Source: Bryopsis sp. KO-2023
Taxonomy: Eukaryota > Chlorophyta > Ulvophyceae > Bryopsidales > Bryopsidaceae
Reading direction: 5' to 3'
DNA length: 64,000 bases
NCBI GenBank assembly: GCA_030272585.1
Contig: BSYQ01000014.1
Span: 496,001 to 560,000, forward strand
The notes under the pieces are model-generated. The model was not told the DNA's origin. It searched no databases and saw only the letters and a program-made list of their open reading frames with translations. The stretch's first letter is position 1. Each line of letters opens with the position of its first letter. Below, piece after piece: positions 48,895 through 60,000 of this stretch. The position numbers were made by a program, and so were the translations under genes.

Positions 48895-48917
48895 TTCAGT
48901 GCCCCTAAAAACGTATA

Positions 48918-49275
48918 CCGTAAAAGTCCGAAAATAAGCCCCGGGCGTATAGAATAGTAAGCCCTAAAAAGGGGGCGTATACATGGGCAGGGGCTTATAT
49001 TCGGGCAGGGGCGTATACAGGGATCGACTTCGACTTCGTCGATCCAGTGGATGAAAGCGCGCCGAAGTGCTCCGTTCATGTTTCGGAACTGTCCAGTGTG
49101 GGTATTAGGCAGTAATAGTCAATCGAACATGTTGCTGGGGATGTCACTGCGCGAGACGCGAGTTGTACAACCAAGGGGGCGTATACACGGACCACAAGTG
49201 TTGTTTTTCGTACCGGGCGTATACACGGGGGGGGGGCGTTATTTGAGGGGGGGGCTTATTTTCGGACTTTTACGG
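48918..49275. mobile_element. MITE with ~26-bp terminal inverted repeats and TA target site
   Basis: The left end CCGTAAAAGTCCGAAAATAA (continuing GCCCC) is mirrored at the right end GGCTTATTTTCGGACTTTTA (then CGG). TA flanks both ends (48916-48917 and 49276-49277). The element is 358 bp with GC-rich internal repeats (GGGCGTATACA) and no frame. TA duplication and end sequence fit a Tc1/mariner/pogo-type non-autonomous element. Confidence 0.85.
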
Positions 49276-49383
49276 TATTATATGTATTTTTATAGGGTGA
49301 TTGACGTGAGCCAAGCTCACCAGTCACCGACTTAGAGATGTGCGCCGTTGGAACGGGTTTCCGTGAAAACGGGTAACGGAACA

Positions 49384-49440
49384 AGGAAACAAGGACTACA
49401 AGTTGCGTAGGGCAAACCACCCTGAGTTGTAAATCCCCAC
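49384..49440 (-). repeat. Short LINE B 3'-tail fragment
   Basis: The sequence AACAAGGAAACAAGGACTAC leads into the family-B terminal hairpin AGTTGCGTAGGGCAAACC, then the match stops. It is a very strongly 5'-truncated copy. Confidence 0.6.
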
Positions 49441-49939
49441 TTGATGTACCCAGCTGGGCCACCAGTTTGTGAATCATTGCAGTGTCCTTCATGTGCATCG
49501 AGATAAATTGAACCTTCTTGTTTTGAATGTTGTTTCAGGTGTTGATGTCGGGTGCAGATTGTGTCCCGAGAAACTGTCTCGGAAGTCGATTGGGATATTG
49601 CCTTTCTGGTAAAGGAACGTTTGGCTGAGACTGGGATGAAGTACGAGGGCCACAATTCCTGGATGGATCAACCCCAACACCCGTCCCCAATGGTGAAGGT
49701 AAATCCTCGGTGGCCAAATCAACAATCCCCGGTTCCCTGATACTCTCCTCTTGAATCCCTGCAGATGTGCCCCCCCTATTCTCAGGTTGTCTGTCCAAAG
49801 GTTCGGGAAGTTGAACTCTTGTGGATTCTAAAACAGGCCTTTGCATCCAATCCGAACCAGTAGCAATTGTGATCCTTTGTGATTCCTCCAAAACATCCAT
49901 TGAATTGTCATCTTGTGGTTGTGTAGGAACTGAAATCCA

Positions 49940-50440
49940 GAAACAGAATTACAAGTTGCGTAGGGCAAATCGCCCTGTTGCAACAACGTACATGAGTGAA
50001 TCGTTGTCCAAACGTTCGACGCAAGGCAAAAGCCTCTGAACATACGCATCTCCTAAAAAACAAAATCTCCTGAAAATGAAAAGATCTCTCACGTCTCTGA
50101 AACCTGAAATACCCAATCAAGACTCGAAAAAGAGCCCAAACCTCGAAACAAAAGCACCGCAAACACCAGAATCGATCGCTGCAAACTCAGAAAACCAAAG
50201 CGAGCGCCCGACAACGAAAAAAAATAACGAAGTACCCAAACGTCCACAAAACATCCCGAGTATAAGACTAGAACTCTTCATCCAAACCCAGAACTGAATC
50301 CTCCTCGGAGCAAAGAACCTCCAAATAACCATCTAAATATTCCCACACGCTCTCATGACCATATTGATGAAACAAATGCTCATCTAACGATTCCAATCGT
50401 GACCGACTCCTGAAGTACTCATCCCTAGCAAGCTTATAAA
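49940..50440 (-). repeat. Diverged 3' UTR of a LINE B-related element
   Basis: It shows the family-B terminal hairpin (AAGTTGCGTAGGGCAAATCG), then blocks shared with the 3' UTR at 56700-57000: AGGCAAAAGCCTCTGAA, AACAAAATCTCCTGA and AGCGAGCGCCC. Similarity is clear but lower than among the other B copies, so this is an older or sister subfamily. The right limit is uncertain. Confidence 0.55.
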
Positions 50441-50809
50441 AGAGACAGACCCCGATATCTGGGTGTTCAAATGAGAACGTGCATCCAGAGCTGGGCTGTA
50501 CCGTAACGACCCCCTACGGTACGGTACGACACGTTACATACCGTACCGTACCGTAAGGGGTCGTTACGGTACGGTACGGTACCGGATATTTTCACGTTAC
50601 GGTACAACATCGGTACCGGGTCGGTACAATACGTTGTCGCCAACGGGCGCCACCCGTGTAACGGTCGTTGTTGCAACGTGTCACTGGCGTTGTTGTACCG
50701 CCCTACACGGTTCGAGTAACGATGTTCGTTACAACAACGTAATGACGTTGCAATAACGTCATGTGAATGACGTACAAAGTGACCCCCTCAGGGTCCCCAG
50801 AACCCAAGG

Positions 50810-50893
50810 GAACCGAGTGGGATTCGAACACCGTACCGCACGGTGTCGAGTCATCTACACTAAGCGCTAAGCCAAGTGGACCACGATGATTTT
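50810..50893 (-). repeat. tRNA-like sequence, left arm of the foldback element
   Basis: Read on the minus strand: GGTCCACTTGGCTTAGCGCT resembles a tRNA A-box region and TGTTCGAATCCCACT is a B-box/T-arm. The middle is long, as in tRNAs with an extra arm. It is the inverted partner of 50977-51056. Confidence 0.5.
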
Positions 50894-50976
50894 GTGGTTG
50901 TTGCAATAATATACCCCAATTTCACAGAATTACAAACAGATTAAGGTATATCATCGCAACAGCCACAAAATCATCG

Positions 50977-51056
50977 TGGTCCACTTGGCTTAGCGCTCAG
51001 TGTAGATGACTCGACACCGTGCGGTACGGTGTTCGAATCCCACTCGGTTCCCTTGG
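50977..51056 (+). repeat. tRNA-like sequence, right arm of the foldback element
   Basis: GGTCCACTTGGCTTAGCGCT, then a long middle part, then GTGTTCGAATCCCACTCGG with the B-box GTTCGAATCC at 51031-51040. It differs from the left copy at few positions. A clean acceptor stem and anticodon arm are not evident, so it is called tRNA-like. Confidence 0.5.
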
Positions 51057-51453
51057 GTTCTGGGGACCCTGAGGGGGTCACTTTGTACGTCATCCACATG
51101 ACGTTACTGCAACGCCATTACGTTGTTGTACCGACCTGGCCGTTGTTGTAACGTGTTATCGTTACATGTAACGCAACCGATCGTTGTTGTAACGTCTTGC
51201 CTCGGTGCGGACGTTATAGCAGCCGGCGCAGACGTTACTGATAACGTACTGCGTTACAACAACGCTTTGGCGTTACAGTAACGTCGGATCGTTGTTGTAC
51301 CGGACTTGGACGTTGTTGTACCGACTGGGTCGTTGTAACGTGTGCAACGTGTTGTAACGTCCGGTCGGTGCGTGCACCGACCGGACACGTTACTGTACCG
51401 ACCCTGTGCGTTACGGTACGGTGCGTTACAAACGGGTTACTGCCCAGCTCTGG

Positions 51454-52361
51454 TGGGGATTCAAAAGGTATTGGTTTCGCTGGTGCGAGGTATTGCGAAC
51501 CTGGAGCGGTTGACGTCGCAGGTGAATGAGTGTGTGACGGATCTCAATCAGTTGCGGCACACTACTGATAGCCGTTTTCAGGCTTTGGAGGCTCGTCTCG
51601 ACAAATTAGAACAATCCCCCCCGGATGCTGGCTCTACGGAAGAGGTGAAACGGGCCATTGGTACCTTGGATGACCGCCTGAGTTCTCTTGCGGATGAGGT
51701 GGCCAAACAGTCGAAGCGGAAGAATCTGATCTTTGCGGGCATTGAGGAAGGCCCTGGGGAACGTGGACCTGCGTTGCGGGAATCGATCAAAACTTTGTTG
51801 GACAACCTTCAACGGGAGTTACAGGACGAGACTGCAGTGACGACGGACTCTTGGTCCTCCCAAGTCTCGTTTGTGTCGCGATTGGGATCGTCCACTTCTG
51901 GCCGTGCACGAATGGTGCTCGTGCGCTTCAAGTCGGACCTTGCGGCCGAACGTCTGTGGGAGAGCCGTAGGGACATCAAGATGTTGGTGCAATCTGGTCA
52001 CGGCCTTCCTTCTGGGTTGGTGGTCAGGAGGGACTTGACTCAGCGTCAGCTTCAACTGCGTCGGGAGTTGATGCCTGTGCATCACCTTGCTTGGGATGAG
52101 TTGCGCAAGGCGAATTCGAGGATATCACGGGCTTTTTTCGCTGAGGAGAAATTGTTCGTGGTTCCAGTCTCGGGTGCACCACTGCCCGTTGGTTTGCTGG
52201 CACAGGACACACGTTGGCGTTCTCTCTTTATGGACCAGAGCGCTCTCAATGACCTTGTTTATGGCCCTGTTCGCGCTCGTCCTTCTGCGCCGGCTCCCGC
52301 TTCTTCCATGCCACCACCAGGTTCGTCTATGGCCTTGGTTTCCACCTCGGGTGGTCACTAG
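51454..52361 (+). CDS. LINE A ORF1 protein (L1 ORF1p-like), N-terminus missing
   Basis: About 300 aa are visible. A coiled-coil N-terminal part (FQALEARLDKLEQ) is followed by an RRM-like region (KRKNLIFAGIEEGPGERGPA; RARMVLVRFKSDLAAERLW) and a basic C-terminal domain (RQLQLRRELMPVH), the layout of L1-type RNA-binding chaperones. It aligns to family-B ORF1 from about residue 60 of the latter. It ends in TAG at 52359-52361, and ORF2 continues in the same frame. Confidence 0.75.
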
Positions 52362-55008
52362 GGGTGCCGCCGTTCGGTTTTCCTGAGGGTGGGGACTTGG
52401 AATGTTCGGGCGGCGGCTGATTGGAAGGGTTGTTTTTTCGAAGATGTTTTAGATCAGGTGGATATTTTATTTTTACAAGAGATTGGGGATGTTTCTTTTT
52501 ATGATCGGTTTTCTGATTTTTCTGTTTTGTTACGGTCGCGTCAGGGGGTACGTCGACGGTCTGGGGGTGTTGGGGTTATGGTACGGAAGTCTTTGGATGC
52601 GTCAGTTTCGTTTTTGGATGTGCAAGACGCCAGCAGTTCGATTGTTGGGGTTCGTTGTTTTATTGGTCCTTCTGAGTTGATTTGTTTTGGTTGCTACCTG
52701 CCTTCTGCAGGCTCTGATTTTCGCGATTTGGATGTGTGGGACTTTCTTTCGGAGGAAATTTCTGGTTTGGGTACGCTTGGAGATTCCCGTTTTGTTTTGG
52801 TGCTGGGTGATTTCAACGCTAGCACTGCGGTTTCCAGTGATGGACCGGACGTTCCTGGATTGCCAGTTCGTGTTTCTAGTGATTCTCGTGGTGTTGACGC
52901 CAATGGTCGGCTTTTGCTTCGTTTGTGTTCAGAAAATGATCTCAGGATTTTCAATGGTCGTGTTTCGGGCGACGCTCAGGGCTTGCCCACTTTTCGTTTG
53001 GGCTCTACGGGTGGTTTGCAGTTGATTGATTACGTTTTGGGATCGCCGGGGCTGTTTGCGTTTGCTGATTCTTTGCGTGTGTGTCCGGAGACGATTGCAT
53101 CGGATCACATGCCTGTTGTTCTGAGTTTGTCCTTTCGTCAGGAGTGGAATCGGCAGGTAAATGCAGGGCGTTTCCGTTTGGGGGCTCGAGAGCAGCAACA
53201 GTTGGCGTCGTTTCTTTCCGTTCACAGAGATTCGTTGCTGGATGAGATCGAAGATGCGCCATCGGTGGATGCGATGGGCTCTGCGGTCTCGGATGTTGTG
53301 GAGCATCGTTTGGAGTGGTTTCCTCCTTCTCGACCACGACGACGTCTTGCGCGACAGCCGTGGTATTCAGCGGCGTGTGTGCTGGCCTACAGAGCGTATC
53401 GTGCTGCATGGCGTGCACATCGTTGTCGGCGTTCGGACGTTGCGTTGGCTCAATCGGCACGTAATCTCCGGAATCGGTATTATGCGGTGTTGAGGCGGGC
53501 GCGCAGAGAGTTTGATCGTTCTTATGGCGACAGGATGCAGGCTTTGTTCACGAGTGATTCTCGGGCGTTTCATCGTGCTTTGTTTCCGAAGGGCCAGCGA
53601 GCGTCTGATGGTGTGGATGTGGCCGTCTGGGAGCGTTACTTTGCGGACTTCTTTGCGGAACGTGGTTTGGCTGGGGATGATCCGGAACCTCGGGTTTCGA
53701 TCCAAAAAGATTGCTTGTCTCATCCGTCGTTGGTGGAACCTTTTACGGAATTCGAGGTGGCGGCGGCTTTGGGGCGTTTGCATGTGCGGACTTGTGGGGG
53801 CGCGGATTCGTGGACTCCTGCCTTTTTCAAGGGACAAGGCTTGGCGGAAGCTTGGCGGCCGCTGCTGGTGGCCATGTTCAACAGGTGCCTTGCAGAGCGT
53901 CGCGTGCCGCGGCAGTGGCTGCTGGGCGTCATCAGGCCTATCTGGAAGCGGCGTGGTTCCAAGGGGGACCCGTTCCGGTACCGACCCATTATGCTTTGTA
54001 CCTTGTGGTACAAAGTGTTTGTGTACTTGTTGATGGAGCGGCTGGCGCCTCTTCTGGATCCGATTCGACACCTCTCCCAAGCTGGCTTCAGGCGTGGTTG
54101 CGAGACGACGACGTGGATTTTGGTGACTTGGGGTTTGTTGTACAAGGCGCGGCGGTCTGGTGCTTTGTTGATTCTGTTATCGCTGGATTTGGAGAAGGCG
54201 TACGATAGCGTTAGCCATTCGCGATTGTGGCTGCACTTGCGGAGGTTGGGCCTGGCTGATCCCTTTTTTGTTGTACTGACGTTCATGTACGAGAACTCGA
54301 CGGCGGTGGTTCGTGGGACGAAGGGGTGCACGGCGCCGTTTGGAATCGGCAGGGGCGTTCGTCAGGGCTGTCCGTTCAGTCCGCTGCTTTTCACGTTATA
54401 TCATGACAACTTGCCGCGACTGCTGGAGGGGGCGCAGGTTAGCCACATCGTTCTGGGTTTGGCGATCATTGTGGCGCTCATCTTTGCGGACGACACGCTG
54501 GTGCCGTGCTCGTCTGTGGAGGATGTCTCGGCTGTTGGTGATGTGCTGGGGCAGTATGAGCACGATTGGGGAGTGAAGACGAATCTGGAGAAGACGGAAG
54601 GGATGGTGGTGAATGCGCGGGGGCTCACGACTGTGTCGCTGCAATCGACGATGAAATATTTGGGAGTTTTCTTCAAGGATGGTCCGGGCAACGTGAACGT
54701 GTTTGGAAATCATATCGACAGGACTCTGCAAAACGGACAGGCGGCGGTGGGGCGCTTGTTGGCTCGATTCGGGGATCTGGGGCTTCGCGATCCGAAGACG
54801 CTTCTGTCTCTGTTTCGCATGTATGTTTTGGGGAAGGTTCAGTATGCGGCGCCAGTTTGGTGCTTCTTCTTGACTCAGGCGCACAAGGATGCGTTCAACG
54901 GTTTGCAGATTCGTTTTCTGAAGCGGGTGTTGCGGCTTCCCGTGAGGACGCTTCGCAATGTGGTGTATTTGGAGATGGGTGCTCTGCCGATCCTCTACTA
55001 CTTCAACA

Positions 55009-55210
55009 AGAAACAGAAACAGAAACAGAAATTACATGTTGCGAAGGGCCAATCCGCCCTGTTGCAACCACACACAATGTCTCAGCCATGTCCAAAAGTC
55101 CACAGAAGATGAAGTCTCCAATAAAACCCCAGTACAATCAACGAGAGACCCATCAAGGAAACAAGGAAACAAGGATTACAAGTTCCATCACTAAGGAATC
55201 AATGTACAAA
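55009..55210 (-). mobile_element. 5'-truncated LINE A copy inserted in LINE A ORF2
   Basis: On the minus strand it equals the last ~170 bases of LINE A (compare 55935-56105), ending in the same hairpin and (TTTCTG)n tail, seen on the plus strand as AAACAGAAACAGAAACAG at 55009. It is itself split by a ~31-bp family-B tail at about 55155-55186. Confidence 0.8.
55155..55186 (-). mobile_element. Minute LINE B tail insertion (~31 bp)
   Basis: AAGGAAACAAGGAAACAAGG then ATTACAAGTTC is the extreme 3' end of family B. It interrupts the LINE A fragment between GAGACCCATC and CATCACTAAGG, with CCATC on both sides as a probable target repeat. Confidence 0.65.
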
Positions 55211-56105
55211 AGAACAGGAAATGCCGATCGGAAGCCACGGTCTCTCAGCGCTCTTGGTGGGTTTTGTTCAAGGATATGGTGCGCCGATTTGCTCCTGGAT
55301 TCGATGGATCTGGAGAAGTGGACCTTGCGTCGTGGACTGCGGCGTATAAGGCGGACATTGTGGCTCGTCTTCGTTCGGGACATCCTCGTATTGTTGCGTT
55401 TTACAACGTGTTGAAGCCGGTGTTCGGCTACTCGAGAGCGCTGTCTTCTTTCGAGGATGTGGGGCTGCGGACGGTGTGGGTGCGTTTTCGTGCGCGTTTG
55501 CACGGTTTGGAGATCGACGTGGCGGATCTGCTACGGAGGGATGTGCCTTTGCACGAGCGTTTCTGTCCTTATTGTTTGTCGCAAGGCAACAGGACGGCTG
55601 AGAACGAGCGGCATTTCCTGTTCTTTTGTCCGTTGTATTCTGGTTTGCGTGTGGGATCGGTTGTGTCTGAATCGGGGTTTTCGTTGCGTCGTTTGTTCAA
55701 TTTGCCGGGTCAGTATCGGGTGGCTGTTTACCTTCGTCGGGCGTTGGATTTTCGAGCTCAGTGGCTTGAGGCTCAGCCGTGACGTGGTTTTTGTTTGTTT
55801 GTTTTGTGTTTGTTTGTTTCGTTTTGTTTGTTGGTCGTTTGTGGTGGGCGTTTGACAGTAGTTTTCGCTCTCCTTTCGGTTGTTGCTTGGTGTTCCGGGT
55901 TTCTTTTTCTTGGGAACGTTTTTTGGCAATACTTTCTGATACATTGATTCCTTAGTGATGGGTCTCTCGTTGATTGTACTGGGGTTTTATTGGAGACTTC
56001 ATCTTCTGTGGACTTTTGGACATGGCTGAGACATTGTATGTGGCTGCAACAGGGCGGATTGGCCCTTCGCAACATGTAATTTCTGTTTCTGTTTCTGTTT
56101 CTGTA

Positions 56106-56636
56106 AATGGGGCGCACCATACCAAACAGCCAGCTCCGAGGAACACGTCTCTCGCGAAGGCATCGATTAAAGAGAGCGAGCAGCAACGGAAGCCAAGCCT
56201 CCTGCAACCCCTGTCCCTTGAAGAACGCCGGCGTCCACGAATCCGCACCAGCACACGTCCCCAGTTTCAACTTTCTCACCGCCTGCTTGACCTCCACGTC
56301 AGTAAAAGGCGTCACAAGGTCGTCACGTCCCAACACATCGCTCCTGATATCTACATGAGGCTCTGGATCATCCGTATCAAGAGAGGAGGCCTCGAAAAAC
56401 TCCGTAAAGTGCTTGTGCCAATCGTCCAAAGTTACAGCATCAGAAGCACGCTTCTGCCTCGGAAACAAAGTGGAGTGAAAACGTTTGGAATCCTCCTTGA
56501 AGAGGCGCTGCATATAGTCACCATATCCCAGGTCGAACACAAAAGCCCTGTGATCCGAAATGTGCAACGGCGGATCGGGCTCCACAAACAAAGAAACGTC
56601 CCAATCCGACAAAATAGACTCACTGCCCACGACATA
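56106..56636 (-). pseudogene. Middle fragment of an older LINE B copy (B'), ORF2
   Basis: It encodes the same residues as the ORF2 at 59650-58715 (GSESILSDWDVS; GYGDYMQRLFKEDSKRF; AGADSWTPAFFKGQGLQEAW) but lacks the block between the endonuclease SDHRA and the FDLGYGDY segment, so it is deleted internally. LINE A interrupts it on the left, after the ATTTAC of the MVRPIY codons, and the full-length B copy interrupts it on the right at CGACATA. Its remainder reappears at 63689. Confidence 0.8.
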
Positions 56637-57001
56637 CAAGGATACAAGGATTACAAGTTGCGTAGGGCAAACCGCCCTGTTGCAACGACATACATGAGTG
56701 AATCGTGTCCCAACGTTCGAAGCAAGGCAAAAGCCTCTGAATGTAATCAACTCCTAAATGAACAAAATCTCCTAAAACAAAAAAGTTCCAACGTCTCTGA
56801 AACCAGAAATCCCCAATCGAAACTCAAGAAAGAGCCCAAACGTCAAAACATAAAACCAAACACAAGAATCGGTCGCTTCCAACTCAGAAACCCGGAGCGA
56901 GCGCCCAACAAACAAAGCAAACAACGAAGAACACCAACTTCCCCATCAAACGAAACATCCAGAACAACGAAAAACAAACACCACCAGTCGCTACAAGCCC
57001 A

Positions 57002-60000
57002 CTACGAACGAGCGTCCAACCACTCCCTACGCAAGGCGAGCGCCCGGCGAATATAAACAGCCACACGAACCTGCCCCGGACAATTAAACAAACGAAATAG
57101 AGAGCCACGACTCTCTTCCACGACCGAGTTCACACGCAACCGCACATAAAGCGGACAAGCAAAAAGAAAATGCACCTCGTTTTCAGGCGTCGAAACCCCA
57201 GCGGCCAAACAAAACGGACAATACCTCTCGTTCAAAGGCACGTCTCTATCACTCAAGTCCACAGCATCGATCTCCAAACCGTGAAGACGAGCCCGAAAAC
57301 GCACCCAAGTCGTACGCAAACCCAAATCCGTAAAAGAAGACAACGCGTTCGTGTAACAAAACGTCGGTTTGAACCGATTATAATACGCCACGATACGCGG
57401 ATGTCGGGAACGCAATTGACCCACAATATCTGCCTTATAGGCACGCGCCCAGGTCGCCACGTCCACCTCCACAAACCCATCGAACTGTGGAACAAAGCGT
57501 CTCACCATATCACGAAACTGAACCCACCAAGAACGCCGAGAATCCGGCTGACCACGCAACCAGAACAGCATCGCCCGCGTGGGATGCGTCGCCGGCAATT
57601 GCATCAGGCGATTCCAAAACTTCAACGCGTTCCGGTACAAATAAAACGTGACCGGCAAAACACCACACTCCAAATACACGAAATTCTTCAGCGCCCTCGT
57701 CGGAAGACGTAGCACCGATTTTAGGTAACGCACCAACAGATCGTTCAGCTCCCGCTTGTGCTGCTGAGTCAGAAAGAACACCCAAACCGGCGCAGCATAC
57801 TGCACCTTCCCCAAAACGTACATCTTGAAGAGAGCCACCAGAGTCCGTGGATCCCTCAAACCGATCTCAAACGCCCTCGCACGCAAACGCCCAACAGCCA
57901 CGTTGCCCGCACACAACACCTTTGAAATATGCTCCCGAAACACGTTGACGTCCCCAGGCCCATCGTAAAACACCACACCCAAATACTTGAGCGTGCGCTG
58001 CAACGGCACATCGTGTCCACCAAACGAAACCGAAGTACGCGACCCCGGGTTCACCGCAAGCACCTCCGTCTTCTCATGGTTCGTCTTGATATGCCAGTCT
58101 TGCTCAAACCGAAGCGTCAAGTCGCCCACCGCCTGCACACCTTCCTCATCACGCAAAGGCACCAGAGTGTCGTCCGCAAAGATCATCGCGACGATCTTCA
58201 CCAGGTCAAAAACAACTCGTTCCAAGTCCAGTCGCTCCAAGAGAAGAGGAAAGTTATCATGGTAACAAGTATACAACAGAGGACTGAAAGGGCAGCCTTG
58301 TCGCACACCACGGCGCATCTCAAACGAGCGCGAACAGCCACGAGTCCCCCTAACCACCGCCGAGGAGTTCTGATACATGTACCTCACAAGTTCAATCAGC
58401 CAAGGATGCAGGCCCATACGTCGCAAGTGCAACCACAAGCGATCGTGATGCACACTGTCGTAAGCTTTCGCCAAATCCATCGACAGCAAAAACAACAAGT
58501 TCCCAGTCTTCTTCGCCCAGAAAATGAGACCCCACGCCAGCAAAATCCAAGTCACCGTTTCACAGCCCCTCCGAAAACCGGCCTGAGTGGGATGACGAAC
58601 AGGGTCCAACACAGGTGCGACGCGCTCCATCAACGTATAAACAAACAGTTTGTACCACACCGTACAGAGCATGATCGGACGATAACGAATGGGATCCGAA
58701 CGATGTCCACGGTTCTTGTAAATGGGGCGCACCATACCAAACAGCCAGCTCCGAGGAACACGTCTCTCGCGAAGGCATCGATTAAAGAGAGCGAGCAGCA
58801 ACGGAAGCCAAGCCTCCTGCAACCCCTGTCCCTTGAAGAACGCCGGCGTCCACGAATCCGCACCAGCACACGTCCCCAGTTTCAACTTTCTCACCGCCTG
58901 CTTGACCTCCACGTCAGTAAAAGGCGTCACAAGGTCGTCACGTCCCAACACATCGCTCCTGATATCAACATGAGGCTCTGGATCATCCGTATCAAGAGAG
59001 GAGGCCTCGAAAAACTCCGTAAAGTGCTTGTGCCAATCGTCCAAAGTTACAGCATCAGAAGCACGCTTCTGCCTCGGAAACAAAGTGGAGTGAAAACGTT
59101 TGGAATCCTCCTTGAAGAGGCGCTGCATATAGTCACCATATCCCAGGTCGAACTGACGCTTCTCTCGAGCCAAAACAGCAAAATAGCGATTCCTCAATCT
59201 CCTCGCATCAACAGCCAGATCAGGCGATTCGGGTCGCCGCAAATATGCCCTCCAAGCACGCCGGTACTCACGCAAAGCATCGATACACGCCTGATTATAC
59301 CAAGGCTGCCGAGAAACGCGCCGAGCTGGAACAGATGAAGAGCGCTTCACCAACTGGGTAGTCACCACAGCCGAAACCGAACGAGCAACACAATCCACCG
59401 ATGCTCCCGAATCGATTCCTGAAAGCAAAGAATCACGATTGCATCGCAAAAACCGAGCCAATCGCTGCTGATCCCGTGCCGCCATACGATACCTTCCACG
59501 ATCCACAGCCTGATCCCACACCTGAGAAAACGCAACAGTCAAAACAACAGCCCTGTGATCCGAAATGTGCAACGGCGGATCGGGCTCCACAAACAAAGAA
59601 ACGTCCCAATCCGACAAAATAGACTCACTGCCCACGACATAGTCCAAAAGACTCCAAACACCCTGTTGCCGAAACGTACACTCCCCAATCAAATCCCCAC
59701 GAACACGGCCATTGAAAATACGCACACCAGCAGCCTGACACAAAGACAAGAGACGACGACCATTCCAACTAACAGCAGAGCGATCACAATTGGATCTCTC
59801 CTGAAACCCAACATCCTCCCCGTCCACCTCGGTGCCCGTATGCCCATTGAAATCCCCAAGCAAAACAACGTTTCCAGAACGACGTGACAAAACAGCCGAC
59901 TCCAAATCGTCCCAAACACTCTGATCGGAGTAAGAAGAACTCGGACTAGGCAGATAAACACCAAAAACGGTCAAAGAAAACGAACCAAAAACCAAAGAAA

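Larger units (their letters stand above)
47623..48917. other. CNOT3 3' flank and repeat debris
   Basis: After the CNOT3 stop codon there is T-rich 3' flank, then remnants of retroelements: a diverged LINE A 3' end near 48274-48401 and an RNase-H-like fragment at 48649-48894 (both listed separately). No host gene is supported. Confidence 0.5.
50485..51453. mobile_element. Foldback/TIR element with a central palindrome and two inverted tRNA-like sequences
   Basis: Perfect 12-bp terminal inverted repeats (CCAGAGCTGGGC left, GCCCAGCTCTGG right) bound the unit. Subterminal regions are packed with GTTGTTGTA/CGTTAC/GGTACGGTAC motifs. Between about 50733-50925 and 50945-51130 lie two ~190-bp near-perfect inverted arms around a ~20-bp spacer. 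Each arm carries one tRNA-like sequence. No transposase frame is present. Short ends with dense subterminal repeats resemble non-autonomous hAT- or CACTA-type elements. I could not see a clear target duplication. It abuts LINE A. Confidence 0.7.
52362..55782 (+). pseudogene. LINE A ORF2: endonuclease + reverse transcriptase, interrupted
   Basis: It follows the ORF1 TAG in frame. The APE-type endonuclease has GTWNVRA, LQEIGD, VLGDFNAS and SDHMPVV. The reverse transcriptase has LSLDLEKAYDSV, GVRQGCPFSPLLF and FADDTLV. A C-terminal CCHC-like motif (FCPYCL...ERHFLFFC) lies near 55562-55628. There is no ATG between the TAG and GTWNVR; the first in-frame ATG is near 52578. The frame is open to ~55006 and is then broken by a retroelement insertion (55009-~55210), resuming at ~55240. 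Some residues around the insertion relative to family B are missing, so this copy is dead. Confidence 0.85.
51454..56105 (+). mobile_element. LINE family A (L1-like), 5' end missing or displaced
   Basis: Parts in order are ORF1 (51454-52361), ORF2 (52362-55782, interrupted), a 3' UTR, a terminal hairpin (GTTGCAACAGGGCGGATTGG around 56046-56080) and a (TTTCTG)n tail ending near 56105. Compared with family B, about 60 N-terminal residues of ORF1 are absent where the foldback element abuts. At the right end the tail joins ORF2 of an older LINE B copy, so A inserted into B. Confidence 0.85.

Noticed and set aside
55009-55210. SINE family suggested by recurrent GTTGC...GGGC blocks with short-repeat tails
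   Set aside because: The same sequence is the 3' end of the LINEs at 56105 and 61425; these are 5'-truncated LINE copies.
57929-59338. Long plus-strand frame (469 aa)
   Set aside because: It is the antisense shadow of the LINE B reverse transcriptase; no independent motifs.
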